Source: Catonia carolina
Taxonomy: Eukaryota > Arthropoda > Insecta > Hemiptera > Achilidae
Length of the DNA: 64,000 nucleotides
Direction: 5' to 3'
Assembly: GCA_035578175.1 (NCBI GenBank)
Contig: JAQMRL010000003.1
Span: 104,582,969-104,646,968, forward strand
In this document: positions 30,319 to 43,252 of the stretch, one piece after another
Layout of the letters: each line of letters opens with the position of its first letter
How positions within the stretch are numbered: the stretch's first letter is position 1
Program-made: the position numbers and the translations under genes
Notes under the pieces: model-generated
What the model saw: the letters and a program-made list of their open reading frames with translations, nothing else
Database searches by the model: none
What the model was told of the DNA's origin: nothing

Positions 30319-30631
30319 CTGGCTAGGCAAGTACGTCTAGCCAGTAGACATAAAAAGACTGAAGCCAGTCTTTTATGTCTGCTGACTGAAGCCAGAAGCA
30401 GTCGCCGACATGTTGTACCTCTTTCACTGCTGCCTCTGGTTGGCCGAGTATGTCTACACTGTTACCTAAAGAATAGGAGTGTTCGCCAACCAGGAGTGGT
30501 GGCGAACACCATTTACCACTGCCTAGAGGAGGAGCAGTCCCTGGTGAAGCGAAGGAGGGTCGTTTGTGGAGAGCAAAAAGAGTATACTCAGTGTTTAGTG
30601 TTCTCCATGTTGACCTTCTCGCGAAGAAGGT
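30319..30631. repeat. cluster of four perfect or near-perfect hairpins
   Basis: Arms: CTGGCTA/TAGCCAG (30319-30344); AGACATAAAAAGACTG/CAGTCTTTTATGTCT (30346-30380); GTGTTCGCC/GGCGAACAC (30479-30509); ACCTTCT/AGAAGGT (30613-30631). The region is also GC-rich for this window. No coding match. Confidence 0.7.
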
Positions 30632-30649
30632 TGATACTGAACTGACTGA

Positions 30650-33010
30650 CCATTTTTTCTTTTTTTTTTTTTGGTTTAACTGACTGACCAGCCAAGTCTG
30701 CCATATGCCTTACCCACTTGTAGTCGTGCAAGCACTGTGAGAAGTTTTCTAACTGCGCTATCTCGCAGCAGTAGAAGCAACCACCCACAGCGTTTTACAG
30801 TGACCAAAACACTAACGATAGACCGGCGTAGAAATAGTATGGTATCAACCATAAATAATCAGTATAATCAAAAGAAGGAAGATTGCCTACGTTGATTACT
30901 TATACAAGGGTGAGGAGTATGGGTTTCTCAGACTTTTTCTTGAGATCTTTTTCTTGAATTCAGGGTAGGCACAAACTTGGACAAAGGAAATGCTCACGAT
31001 TGAGGAATATTAGAGACTGGGTAAACTACGTATATTTTTAGGGGTCCACAGTAAAGAGCAGTTTACCAGAGTTATAACCCATCTTCATTGATGGAGTCAC
31101 CACTCTGAGAAGAAAAATATGCAAATTAAGTGCACATAACAGTTAAAAGGTTTTGGCATAAACTCTATTATGTATATTATATTCAAATTTAGGAATCTCT
31201 GCTTTAAAAATATTATAAAAAAGTTAATTTGTAATTGCAAAATATACTTCAAGCCCATTCAAAAACAATTGGCTAACTATTGAAAGTCAAGGGGTTACTA
31301 TCATTTCTACAAAAATGACTAAACAGAATATCCTTAATAAGCAGAAATATTTTATTGTGTTCACTAATTGGTTTGAAGAACTTAATTAAATTTGTTTAAA
31401 AAGAGAACAGTTCTTTTCCTAAGGGAAATTTGGATTGAACTGCTGTAAAATAATCATACAACAAAACTCGGTTGTATTTCCAACAAATATTTTATTACAA
31501 ATTTTTTAAGTTATTTGACTAGTAACAGAAAAATATTTGCCATTAACAGTATTAATAATGAATACAATTCTTACATTTATATTTTTAACCACAAGAAAAT
31601 TTACTTTTTAAATTACAGATAGATATAAGTAGATTTTTAAAACTAATTAAGTATAAAATAAAAGTTTTTAACTACCCATGTATGTAAATATGTGTTAAAC
31701 CCTTCTTTTAAATCTCACACTTTTCTAAGTATTCCTTCTCATTGAAGATAAGGAAAGACTCTTATATTTTCATTGGGCTCCAAATTTTAAAATAATAATT
31801 TTAAATGAATAAGTTATTTAATATTCTGATTGTTTTTAAAACTCTTATTAAGAAAAAAATTAAATTGACCAAAGAGAAGTTGAAAATAGAAGCATTTTCT
31901 TTGTTGTTTCTATGTTTGCATTTCTACTGTTTGTATCGATAACAACGCTAGCAAATATCAAAAAGACCTGGTATTATAAAATATCTGATGTGCTAAATTA
32001 TGGAGCGTGGTTCGTAAGTCTTTTTTTTATTTTATAAAGATAAACTATAATGTGAAATTAAAATTAAGCTAGTTTTCGTATGACCTTACTGCATATTTTG
32101 TGGCTTTCATTGTACAAATATTAAATAGCATAATTGGATACAGAAAATACAAAAATCAGTGAGGAAGTATCTTGCTAGTTTTATCAGAAAATGAATGAAA
32201 TCTCGTGTTAGGTTTTTAAAGAAAATATCTTCAGTCCTTTAAAGTCTTTTAAAATATCTAAGTCCTACAGTTTGCTAGAAACATATTTTCTGTCATTAAT
32301 TTTTTTATATTTTTATAAATATTTTGGTTATAAACCAAACTGTAACTTTTTAAAAACAATAAATTCATGAAGATGCAAGATTTTAGACTTGTGAAACAGC
32401 TGGTAAAGTACACTTTTGACTCAAAAAATAAGCGAGGATCTGAAGAAAATTGGACAGGAGAAGACACCACAAACAAAAAAATTGAAACTAAAATAATCCG
32501 GACAAACTCACTTTTTTAAGCACATTAGTAAGAAACTTAAAACATGAACATTTTTAACATCAGGAAGGGCAAAAAGAACATATTATGAAAAAGTACTGGA
32601 AGGACCACAAGGCCCAAACCGTCCTTTAGAAGAGACTTGGATGTTGGACTGACTAAAGTGCTCTTATGTGGTCATAAAATATAATTATATTTTTAAATAT
32701 TTAAATAATGGTTATCTTCTATTGAAATTTAATTTAATTCTACATCATAATATTACAGATCCTTTTAATTTATGAATTAATAAATAAATTAGATCTATTG
32801 CTACGCATCATTAATGAAATCTCATAAAATATTTAATTAATTAATTATAAGACACAATTATTAATTATTTATTGTAGTGTAATCCCATTTATTATTATTT
32901 CTTTTAATCAAAAGTAACATTGTGCGTCATAAAACTTAGTAAACCTCTGACGTAAACAGTTCTTCACATCATCTGACCATGTATTATTTTGTGTTTTAAA
33001 ATGTCATTCC
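30650..33010. other. AT-rich intergenic DNA, nothing firm
   Basis: No exon, TIR pair or RNA structure recognised. 32550-32670 has a few lysine- and arginine-rich codons reminiscent of LINE tails but too decayed to call. Confidence 0.45.
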
Positions 33011-33017
33011 ATTTTAA

Positions 33018-33314
33018 CACTTTCACTGTTGGTCACACATCTAGTGTGTGATGGCTGTTTCATTGTCTTGTGCTCATTGTGCACATAGCGTGTGATGTAA
33101 GTCTTCTACTTTTACCACTGTTTTCTCTGTCCAGGTCAATTTGAACGGTTCAACTCATTGTGAGAGTATTCAGTAGTGTTTTTGGTATACTACAGTGTGG
33201 TTCATTTGTTTTATTTTTAGATACATTTCAAGTAGTTTTTAAACTAAACAATTTTAACCAAAATAATTTGGCACAGGCGTTGTACTTTGTTTCAGCTGTT
33301 CAACAGTGAAAGTG
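33018..33314. mobile_element. 297-bp MITE, piggyBac-like
   Basis: Inverted ends CACTTTCACTGTTG (33018-33031) and CAACAGTGAAAGTG (33301-33314). TTAA stands before the left end (33014-33017); the right flank TTGTAA is imperfect. Confidence 0.7.
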
Positions 33315-33365
33315 TTGTAACAATGTTATTAATTTTGTGTTGTCTACTACAGTTAATAGACTTTG

Positions 33366-34273
33366 TACGAGGGGGACCCAAGAAAACATAGACTGAGAAT
33401 GCGCTGCCATTCGTCGATTTAGTAGGTAGTTTCCCACCAGATGGAACTAGTAGGGACTTTCAACAAACAGCTGCCCAGACAGCGTCAGTTTGTAGGTTAA
33501 AGTTTCATCATAGTGTTGTGTATCTCTTACTGTTGTCGTGTTCTGTCTAAGATGTCGTTAAGGCAGATTTTAAAAAAAAACTAAGAGTCTGTTTGAAATT
33601 TTATTTCCTGCTTAAAAAAAAGACAATGGAAGCTTACCAAATGCTTCAATAGGCTTTCAAGGAGGATACTATGAGCTGCACTTAAGTTTTCAAGTGGTTT
33701 GGGCGCTTTTAACGTGATGAAATGAGTGTTGAAGGCCATGTTCATTCTGGGCGCCCTTCAACATCTTGAAATGATGAAACTTGAAAAAAATCAACGAGTA
33801 CCGTCGTTTGACGATTGAAGAAATTTCTGAAGAGACAAGAGTTTGAGCTCGTGCCAGCAGATTTTGACCAAGGATTTGCAAATGAGACATGTTGTCACTA
33901 AATTTGTTCCCCGCCTTCTCAAACAGGATCAACAAAACATTCGATTGAATTTGAGTCAGGTCTTGAAAAACGAGATTGAAAGTGATCCAAACTTTTTAAC
34001 CAAAGGCATTACAGGTGATGAGAGTTGGTGTTACGAGTATGACCCAGAAACCAAGCAAGCACAAGCCAGTGGAAGATTGGCTTGACGCTTAATGACATCA
34101 TAGGCAAACATGACAAACAGTAAGAGAAACACTTCAATCAATCGTTAACCTACAAACTGATGCCATCTGGGCTGTTGAAGGTCTCTATTACCTCTGTCTA
34201 GAGAGAAAACTCTCTACTACTTCTATGAATGGCAGCACACTCTCAGTCCGGTAATTTTTGGGTCCGCCTCATA
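33366..34273 (+). mobile_element. mariner element, internally deleted
   Basis: Inverted ends of about 32 bp: TACGAGGGGGACCCAAGAAA and, reversed, TATGAGGCGGACCCAAAAAT, both followed by a shared GGACTGAG/AGACTGAG. TA is at both tips. The 908-bp length is short for a mariner of this kind. Confidence 0.85.
33550..34085 (+). pseudogene. mariner transposase remnant, C-terminal half deleted
   Basis: Decayed frames give EAYQMLQ, FKWFGRFKRDEMSVEGHVHS then GRPSTS, a shifted SCQQILTKDLQMRHVVTKFV and LLKQDQQNIRLNLSQVL, then SDPNFLTKGITGDESWCYEY with DPETKQ. The first catalytic D (TGDESW) is present; the rest of the DDE domain is lost by deletion after 34085. Confidence 0.8.
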
Positions 34274-34790
34274 CATAGCAAGCCTATCATAGTTACAAAA
34301 TGCTGTTATATTGATATTGAATTTCAACTACTAACATATTTTTTGTAATTTGTTAATTGATGTTTCTGACTTAATGAAACAATAAATTTTTCAATATTAT
34401 AATATTTTATAAGTCGGTATTGTTCCAAGTTAAACAATAACCACTATTAATTCTTTCTTGTTCAGTATGCATCTGTGGTAAGATCATATTACCATCTGTG
34501 TAGTTTAACCCATTTCATTCAGTTGCCATATTCAAGGTCACCCACACAGCAAAATAAACAAAATGAGTTTTTTTCTTTATAAATACGTTTTTTTCAACTT
34601 TATTTTTTATATAGGTTTATAATAAAACTAAAAGGTCACAACTCTGGTTGAGAGAGCATGAGCATGAAGAATTTTTATTCTTTCTCCAGTAGTGTGTTCA
34701 AAATAAATTTATAATTTTGTGGCAATTACTAACTTAGGTATTCAGATTAATCAGATATTCATACATTATACATAAATAAAAATAAAAATC
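34274..34790. other. spacer, nothing recognised
   Basis: AT-rich, no features seen. Confidence 0.4.
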
Positions 34791-34813
34791 ACACAGAAAA
34801 AATCACATCCATC

Positions 34814-35190
34814 ATGAAGAAACGAAGAATTGCTTTCTACGCACACACAGTGAGAATGAACGAGCATAGGCTCTCAAAACAAATCCTGAACTACAAAGAA
34901 AAATTGAAAAATCCCGATGGATGGCTCAAAGAGATAAAAACAGACTGCAAAAAACTCCAAATAACGGAGACGGACATCATACAAAGAACACCTCTCAGAC
35001 ATAAACTCAAACTAGTGCTCCAGGAAGAGGACAGTAAAAGATCAAGACCTAAATGGTCGGAAGAACGAAAACGTGACTTTTCCAAGAAAATGAAAGAATA
35101 CTGGGCGAAGAGGAAAGCACAGAAGAAAAACTGAGAAATCGCGGTCCTTTGTAGGCCATAACGTAAATAATAATAATAATAATAATAAAA
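34814..35190 (+). mobile_element. RTE-like LINE 3' end
   Basis: Open frame from 34814 reads KKRRIAFYAHTVRMNEHRLS, KQILNYKEKLK, GWLKEIKTDCKKLQI and ends WSEERKRDFSKKMKEYWAKR with a stop at 35132-35134. Followed by GTAGGCCATAACGTAAATAA and a TAA-repeat tail (35163-35190). 5'-truncated LINE; pattern like 11930-12455. Confidence 0.7.
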
Positions 35191-35486
35191 ATAAAAATAT
35201 TTTATCTCGATTGAGTATGGTAAGTACTTTAAAACGTTATTTTTATGACAATAAATAGTTCTAGGTAGCCTTTGCATTTCTATATTAAATGTTTGTTTTC
35301 TTAATCTAAAATATATTTTATTTTATTTTTAAAAACATTTTTTATTTTCTATTTAGGTTTGCATATTTACTAACAGAAAATACAAATTTTGTACAGTTGA
35401 ATTTTTATATTGCAACAAGCAATATTAATTCAAACCCATCCTGTGCCAACCAGTGTTGAATATTACTAGCGATCACATTTTTGAGG

Positions 35487-36153
35487 TACAGTATTCAGAT
35501 GAATTGAAGTCCCCTAGCCGTGGGAGTGAGAGAATGCATAACGCTCTCACTCAAACAAGCCATACGCACCATTCCAATAACATTGTATAATTTCACTCTT
35601 TGTTATGAGCGTGTTTATGCACGCTGTAAATTAACAAGCAGTCTTATTCTTCTTTCTTTATCTGTTGAATTGTTTTTCAGGAGTTTTACAGTATTTTGAA
35701 GTTCTTTCAACTGGTTTATTAATAGGGACATTAAGTCTATTAAAATCAGCTTCCTTCTCACAGCACTTTAATACATGTAATATCAGATTTCTTTCGCCAC
35801 TATGGTTTGTTTACTCACGTTTACAAACATTTATATCAGTAGACATTATTTTTATCCCACATAAAATGCACCGCAAAATCTCATATTCAGTTAAAATAAT
35901 ATGCAGGCTAGTAAGAAATCAGAGTCCCACAACATATACCAATCGATTGAATATTTTGGCATGATAACTATAGATATGAAAAAAAAATCACACACACACT
36001 CACGTACAGAGTTGCACGGGCCAAGATAACGACTGTAGAATGTTTTTAGTTCTGGATTACAACAGAAAAGACCTTTGGGCGCATGTGTAGTAAAGCCACA
36101 TATCTCCCTCTCACTCGCTCGACTATGGGACTTCAATTCATCTGACATCTGTA
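35487..36153. mobile_element. 667-bp MITE with TACAG ends
   Basis: Inverted ends TACAGTATTCAGATGAATTG and, reversed, TACAGATGTCAGATGAATTG, then AAGTCCC in both. The inner sides also carry inverted GAGTGAGAG/CTCTCACTC. No transposase. Confidence 0.75.
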
Positions 36154-37360
36154 GTTTAACTATATACCTTTATTGACAGGAGTTGAAATACACTGTTCTT
36201 ACCTAAATCAATTATTAAAATGCAGCACATTACTACATAATTATATAGCGATTTGTAATCCATACCCAAATCAAACAATATAAGCTTGCATTTTTATCTC
36301 TGTTCATAAGTTAACTGTTTTAACAGTCTGTTAGAAAGCATGAGTCAGTCCAAGTTTGAATGATATGTTGAGAATAAGTTCTCACTGTACTTTATAACCC
36401 CATCACAGATGCATCTTTGTATAAGTTTACTATTCCTTTGTTTTTTAAGAGTTTTTTAACATAAAAAACCACGTTTATGTTTAATTTTTTTAAATTACAG
36501 TTAAAAATATGAGGTAAATTACCAGATTATCTATTGAACGGTTTATAAATATTCTCAAAACTTATGTTTGGTAATATTTTTGTATTGGAATTTCTTGCAT
36601 TTTTTTATTCCTATTGAATTTTGGTTGCCTTCATAATATTGGATGATCAACTTAAAACTGGCCTACCTAATTACTCATCTTGTAGTGACTCTTAAAGTTT
36701 TAAGAAGTAAATAAATGAAAACAGGATCTTACAACATGATGTACAGCTTACACAAATTTTGTGTATTTACAACATGTTGCAATATAATTAATATATTTTT
36801 TTGAATTAATGGAAATACTTTGTTGTATCTTAGCTGTGGCATTTTGATTCGTACTAGGTTGCAGTGAATTCCATTTTAAATTTGAAAATAAATTCTTTTA
36901 CACAATTTTCTTCAGTAGGTACATATTGTATGATTCTGTTTGTTGAAATTTTGGCTTCAGAAAGCTCTTTGGTAAGTATTTCAAACATTTTAAAAATTAT
37001 CTTTAATTAAAATAAACTTCTATTGTAGCAACTCTTTCCTGCGAGAAATAATGCACTTTAGAAAAACACAATTATGAGATATATTAAACTTTGTTGAAGT
37101 TTGAAGATTGTACAAATTGACATTAGTGCAAAAGATCAGTAGCAAAAACAATAAACGATTTAGTATAATTGAGATACAAGCACCAATATGAATGACTATT
37201 TTCCCAATTTCCCAAAAAGAGTTTGTTTCCCAATATATTTTTGTATGGGAGTGGCTAGTTAAATTTTTGGTCAGTTTGCTCTTATTTAAAGTCAATTCAA
37301 AAGCTTGGTTATTAGTGACTATAGTGGGTTATGGAACTGGAACGATTGATGTAAATTTGT
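36154..37360. other. AT-rich intergenic DNA
   Basis: Nothing supported in either strand. Confidence 0.45.
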
Positions 37361-37364
37361 ACCA

Positions 37365-37440
37365 ATTCCAGACTCTAGCCGGGAATCTAACCCGAGACCT
37401 CTTATTACTAGGCTAGTGTGCTAACCACTATTCCATGGAA
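37365..37440 (-). repeat. tRNA-derived SINE head, minus strand
   Basis: Minus strand: GGAATAGTGGTTAGCACACT (A-box-like) and GGGTTAGATTCCCGGC (B box) 30-40 bases apart. No body identified. Confidence 0.45.
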
Positions 37441-37461
37441 GCAGCCGCATTTTCATTAATA

Positions 37462-38222
37462 CAGTCAACTCTCCGTATTCGCGCATTTCATACTCGCAGT
37501 TCCATTTTTTGTTATTATTTTCGCTATTCGCGGTGAGCTAAATTCAACATTTGCGGTTTATTTCGAATGAAAAAAAAACTGCGAAATGAAAGAAAAGTTT
37601 TTAAGTATTGAAACTGTAGTATGTAAGCTGTACATTCAAGGTAATTTTAGACGTTGTGGATGCACATGCTGAGCTAGATCTTGTTAAGTTGGAAACAATG
37701 CGACATTATGAAAATACATTGTTACCGTACTAAATAAATTACATGTATAGGCCTAAATAAAAAAAACACTTGAACTGACACGTGAATATAAACTGAACGT
37801 GAAATACAATAAAAATATATATTTACAACAAAAGAAACACTTTAGGTACTGTTATTACTGAGACACTAACCGCACAAGCACACCAACACTATAAACTAGT
37901 ACAGAGACTAAGAAAACACATGGAATCCACCAAAATGACGCCGGAGGTATGCGGAAGGTCATTCATCCATGTGGCGAGCGGGAAAGTGTGTAGTAAATGG
38001 TTGTAACCACCGGTGGGGGTATTTTCGTTGGGGCCGGATTACTGGATGTGGCGGACTACTGAAGGCCGGATTATCGCGATTGTATTAATTAGCATATAAA
38101 TGTAGTATGTGCACTACAATATGTATGTTCTTCGTATAAGCATTGCTTATTAATTTAATTCAATTTCCATATTTGCGGTGAATTTTCGGAACCTAATTCC
38201 CACGAATACGAAGAGTTTACTG
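37462..38222. mobile_element. pogo/Tigger-like MITE
   Basis: Inverted ends CAGTCAACTCTCCGTATTCG and, reversed, CAGTAAACTCTTCGTATTCG. TA precedes the left end. Inside is CCGGATTA / CCGGATTATCG, similar to termini of pogo elements. No transposase. Confidence 0.75.
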
Positions 38223-38722
38223 CACACTAATAAAATCACCTAAATTTTTTGATTATTGTAAGTTATGGATAAAAATTGACTATGTGATACAGTTTCAGAT
38301 GCTTACTGTTTAATTCAAAATAACTGAACGTTAGAGCTATCAGAAAATATGTATTGAGTTGTATTGCTAACACTGAAAGTCTCCTTTGTTATTCTGGTAA
38401 ATGGCATTATTAAACAACCGAAAATACGTACCACTAAGATTTTGCTATAAATACGTAAACATGTTCTTAATGATAAATTATGTTTTATTCATACAGCAAA
38501 CATGGTCCCTCCATCTTTAATAGTGTTAATAGTCTAATATTAGTTAAAGTATAATTAGTTATGTTGGCAGCACATTGCAATGTCATAAAATTGTTCATTC
38601 CAACACATTATATTTTATTTTTCTTTATCACAATTCATGGTCCCAAATGACTTATAATTTTATTTTTATAGGTATTATTAAATGTTAAACTTCAGTGATG
38701 ATTTGTTAGAACAAATTAAATA
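38223..38722. other. spacer, nothing recognised
   Basis: AT-rich; no features seen. Confidence 0.4.
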
Positions 38723-39652
38723 AAAAAATCTGGTGTGAAACACTCATACAACTTTCTCTTGCCAATGCAAATAATTAACAATATAACCTAACATTATATA
38801 AACAAAAAAAACTAACCTCAAAAAACATAACCTTATTTTAATCATGAGTGAATGATGCAAAATGAAAATCAATCAGATTGGCATAAAAATACAAAAAAAT
38901 CACTCTTTCACGCTAAACTAGGCTCTCTAGAGAAAAAGCTCTGAATAAAAGTTGTAGATCTTTTAATTTCTTATAAATTTGATTATATACACTTGTGTCA
39001 TAAAAATGCATAGGTTACTAGGGCTGAAATCTTAAAAAATCGATTTGTTTTAAACATTTTCCTGAAAAAAGAACAGAAAATTGCTGATTACCTCTAAATT
39101 AAGCGTTATAAAAACAATGTTTGAAATGAAAGTTGTAGGATTTTAAACTCTCTACTTTTATTAGGCTACACAATTTTGCGCTAAAATGCATATTAAAGCC
39201 GCAATTTTAAAAAAATAGTTTTTTTACGAGAAAACAGTCTTTCCAAGAATTTCAGCAGACATGGCGCCTACCCTATAACAAATTTATTAAATGAGGCGAT
39301 TTTTTAAAAAATCGGAGAAGCCGTTTTTAAGAAAATCGTAAAAAATGACACGAATAAACTGCTACTTCCGGTTGACCGATTTTGATGAAAATGTTCGTGT
39401 CGGGTCCAATAGTAGAATCTAACTTGAGTTTAAAATTTCAAGTTCATACGATGTTCCGTTCTTGAGATATTCTGTTCACACACGCGCGGGCTCAGACACA
39501 CACACACACAGACCAATCACTGAAAACATGATTTTTGGGTTCAGGGGGCTGAAAACGTGTATATCTGGTGAAAACTCAATTTTGAAAAATCGACATGAAA
39601 ACAATAGGCCTGCTTTCCTTTCTATGTATTCATGTAGGCAAGAGAAAGTAAA
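38723..39652 (-). mobile_element. HINE-like element, copy B (complete)
   Basis: Minus strand: TTTACTTTCTCTTGCC start at 39653, end GGCAAGAGAAAGTTGTATGA then GTGTTTCACACCAGATTTTT at about 38723. Hairpin TGA-GTGTT-TCA with further outer pairs. Short CA tract at 39478-39511. About 930 bp, the best full-length example with both subterminal repeats. Confidence 0.75.
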
Positions 39653-39659
39653 AAAACAA

Positions 39660-41186
39660 AATATGAAGACAACTTCTCTAACCAGCATTAACAAAGGTAG
39701 ACTACCAGTTATCACATGGTAAAATTACTCCATCTGATTGAAGATATGCTTATCAAGGGTAAATGTTAGAGTGAAATACAAAAATTAAATTTTCTTATTA
39801 TTTAGCAGTTACTTTAGTTTTCTATTAGTATTTTGTTATGTTTTGAAGAACTTGTTTTCAGCTTGGCGTGAAAAATCAAAATTTTCTTTCTAGTTGTTTT
39901 AGCTTTATTTGCATTCAAATAGATAATCTGGTATTATTATTCATCTATAAATAATTACATTTACAATCTTTAATATAATTTTTGGTAGAGTCGTGACTAT
40001 CTGAGTTTTAGTTTTAATGTAGGTTAAAACGGCTTCAAAAGTGGAAAGTAAAGACATGTAATTTTTAATATTACAATACTTTTATAAGCAAAACTTAGAT
40101 TTATAGGTATTTCTACTTTGAATTTTGAAATTTCTATATAAAACATTGTGGCAATTACATTACATTTTCTGTGTTTGTGACAGGGTTTTTTCATAATGTA
40201 TAAAAATGGAATTCAAAATTTGAAAACTAAAATTATGTTTTGATTCAAACAAAGAAAAAAATTAGATAGCATGCATATTTACTATTTCATTTCTGTATTA
40301 TGACCAGTCACTCCTTGATTTAATGTACTAATAGGGTCGATTCTGTTCATTGTTGTGAAATTCTGTTTTATAAAATTTATTTTAGGGCATTGTAAAGTGA
40401 AAGCATAAGTGCTTACTTTTATAACAGAAACTAGTGTTGTAATAATAAAATTTCAGATTTTTTTTTTTGTGTATGGTAGCCTGAACAAGCTACTGTTATA
40501 TCAGTTCTAATAAATATCATCTCACTTAATCATTAAGGATAAACTAGGGAAATCTCGTCAATATAAAAATTTATTTGAAAAAAGAAAGTGAATGTATTTA
40601 ATGAACAAATTAGTACAAAAAACATATGTGAAATCTATTGAAGTGGATGAAAGAATATTTTTATTTTAAATTGACTGATGTTTTTGTATTTGAACTGCCT
40701 GACATTTTTTTGTTAATATGTTAAGGCTGGACATCTTGTTCCAATGACTATTTAATGATGAATTGATAAACAAGATTATTATGTCTATAACATCATTAAC
40801 TATGGTCAGTTTTGCTTTCTCTATGGTTTCAATTTCAGCTGCATCATTAGAATCATCACTAAATGTACCCTTAATTGTTATTTGGAACCCTGTAAAGAGT
40901 TACCATCTTCTAGCCAGTCTCATTATCAATGACCATCACTTTTCCTTGGAAGTACTTTATGAAATTAACTAGAATCATGACGCAATGTCAAGAGTGCAGT
41001 CTTCTATCTTCACTGTCTGTTAAATTCAAAATCTGTTAAATCAAGGAGTGACAGTATTTCAACATATACAAAACTGACACAATACGTCATCCAAATTCTT
41101 AAGTAATGATACTTATAGTCGAGTGTCCCATATCTGAAATAAATGGGGCTGAATCCATTTTGAATATGGCAAATTTTGGATACGAG
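39660..41186. other. AT-rich intergenic DNA
   Basis: No supported feature. Confidence 0.45.
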
Positions 41187-41192
41187 TAAATA

Positions 41193-41600
41193 CATGGTGT
41201 AATCAAAAAATACGGTGAATAATTTTATTACGAACAAAGTAATAAAATAAGCTTACATCAGATTTGAATTAGACTTCTTCAAAGTACTCTCCTTGGCTAG
41301 CAATGCACTTATCCTAACGTTGATCCCATGATTGAAAGAATCTCTGGCTTCTTTATGAAGGGCCTTCAGCTGCTCTGTTGTGGCCCTCCAAATGTTGAGA
41401 ACGGTGTCAAAACGTTTTCCTTTTAGCACAATTTTTATTTTTGGGAAAAGCCCAAGTTGCATGATACTAAATCTGGAAAGTAAGGCGGATGTGTACAAAC
41501 AGGAATATATTTTTCGCCCAAAAATCTTTGCTAGTCGTCAATCAACTCATATCTGCTTTTAAATTGCGCATACCACTTGTCTTAAGAGTTACCACATTAT
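41193..41600 (-). mobile_element. mariner fragment, minus strand
   Basis: Terminus-like GGTGTAATCAAAAAATACGG at 41195 resembles the end of the mariner at 46209. Minus-strand frame 41498-41253 contains LFPKIKIVLKGKRFDTV then RATTEQLKALHKEA, the mariner transposase C terminus. The rest is missing. Confidence 0.65.
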
Positions 41601-41819
41601 CACAATACACTAATTTTAACAGTTTATGAGTTTCTTTAGCACTTTGTTACAATTTAAATCAAAACTCATTGTTAACGCGTGATTCAAATTCCATGATACA
41701 TGACAGACACGGTAAAAACGACCTCACTCTTCTGGGTCTTGAAGCCGTCTGACTTGTCACAACTAGTTCAAACTTGCTACTGACTATCTCAAAGAATCAG
41801 CCTATAAGACTTATTACTT

Positions 41820-42250
41820 GAAATGGATGTAGTATTAGCAGTTTGTCTTTTTCTTCTTCTCGCAATCAAGGATTAAGCTTCCGGTGTTCCGACTCACAAC
41901 ATCGGCAAACTATTGAATTATTGCCATCTTTTGCATGGCCTTGCAACATCTCCGCTCTCACCGGTGAGTATTGCAAAACACTGAGGGGTATCCTTCCTTC
42001 AAGCATACTCTCTACGTGCTCCCTTCATTGATTTTGATATTCTGCAATCTTCCCACTCACATTGTAAACATCCAGTTCTGTTTTTACGTCCTCATTTCTT
42101 AGTTGGCCCCTACGACTGCAACCTTTTGTTCTTTGCAGGAATCACATCTCTGCCGCCTGTACTCTACTCTCCTGTGGTCAGGTTCTTATCCACGACTCAC
42201 TTTTATAAAGTAGAACTGAGGCAGCCATCAACAAACTGCTAATGTAGGAT
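41820..42250 (-). mobile_element. RTE-like LINE C-terminal remnant, minus strand
   Basis: Minus-strand pieces in order: SESWI near 42195, ESRVQAAEM near 42165, QRTKGCSRRGQLRNEDVKTE near 42125-42070, VYNVSGKIAEYQNQ then REHVESMLEGRIPLSVLQYS, ending ESEHRKLNP*LREEE over a TTC-rich tail. Several stops. Confidence 0.65.
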
Positions 42251-43034
42251 TAGCACTTTGTTCATAATAACATTATTCACTGTATTTTTTTATTACACTT
42301 TGTATCCCTGTATAACTGTGTATAAGGTTTAACATAAACTGTAAATATTGTAAAAGTTAAATTTATGAGTTTATAATGTCTTCTTAAACAAAAAAGTTCA
42401 ACAAATTACTTATTGCTTCTAAAAATATCAGAAATTCTAAACACTTTAATGGATGGTTTTCATTGTGATGTCCTGTTCAAGAATTTTTAATATTGCACTT
42501 GTTTCAGAGTACTTAGTAGTTGCAAAAACTTTTACCTTAATTGCTTCAGATATGATATAAATTTGAATATCAAATTGTTCTACTGTGTTATCCGTATTAT
42601 TTTAATAATCTATTATATTACTTCTTAAGATATTTCACCCTGGATATTGCGTCACCATAGCCAATGCTATATTGCTGTCATAATATTACTACACTGCAGA
42701 AATCAAAGATCTTTATTTATTATAACTTTATAAAAGGTAAAAAGAAAGTATTAAAATTTATTGTTGAAATTTTCATTTACATTAGCAAACATTGTAAAAT
42801 TTCTATAATATAGGTTTGTGCATCCTAAGTAGAATTTTTTCCTAATACCTCAGATAATCTTGACTCTACAAATTCTTTTATTTAATTTTTCTGAATTCTA
42901 AAAGCTTTCTTTTACTTAAATTTCCTTATTTTTCAATAATTATTTTAAATAAAATACATCATCACATTTGTTACGGATGAAAATAAAAATAACCATGAGC
43001 GAATTATTTCTTTTAATAAATTCATAACAATTGA
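42251..43034. other. 3' flank of the receptor gene
   Basis: Probably holds the 3' UTR of the minus-strand receptor gene; I cannot place its polyadenylation site. Confidence 0.4.
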
Positions 43035-43252
43035 TCAAGGACCGTACGGTGACCCACATAATATCACCGTTGTCGTAATCGCTGTTGTTATTAAGAACAC
43101 CCATAAAAGAAATCTATCGCAAACTAACGCTACTTGTTTCCACTCTAATTCAGCTAAATCACGTCGTTCTTGTTCCGCTAACCTTATCTCATTTCTTTCT
43201 ATTGTGTTGTTGACTCTGTAAAGCACTCTTAGGAACTGCGCTTCAAAACTAT
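43035..43252 (-). CDS. receptor last exon: TM4 and stop
   Basis: Acceptor AATTTCAG/ATAGTTTTG; encodes [20 protein letters not shown], then [19 protein letters not shown] and TM4; ends CGSPYGP-TGA. Confidence 0.85.
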
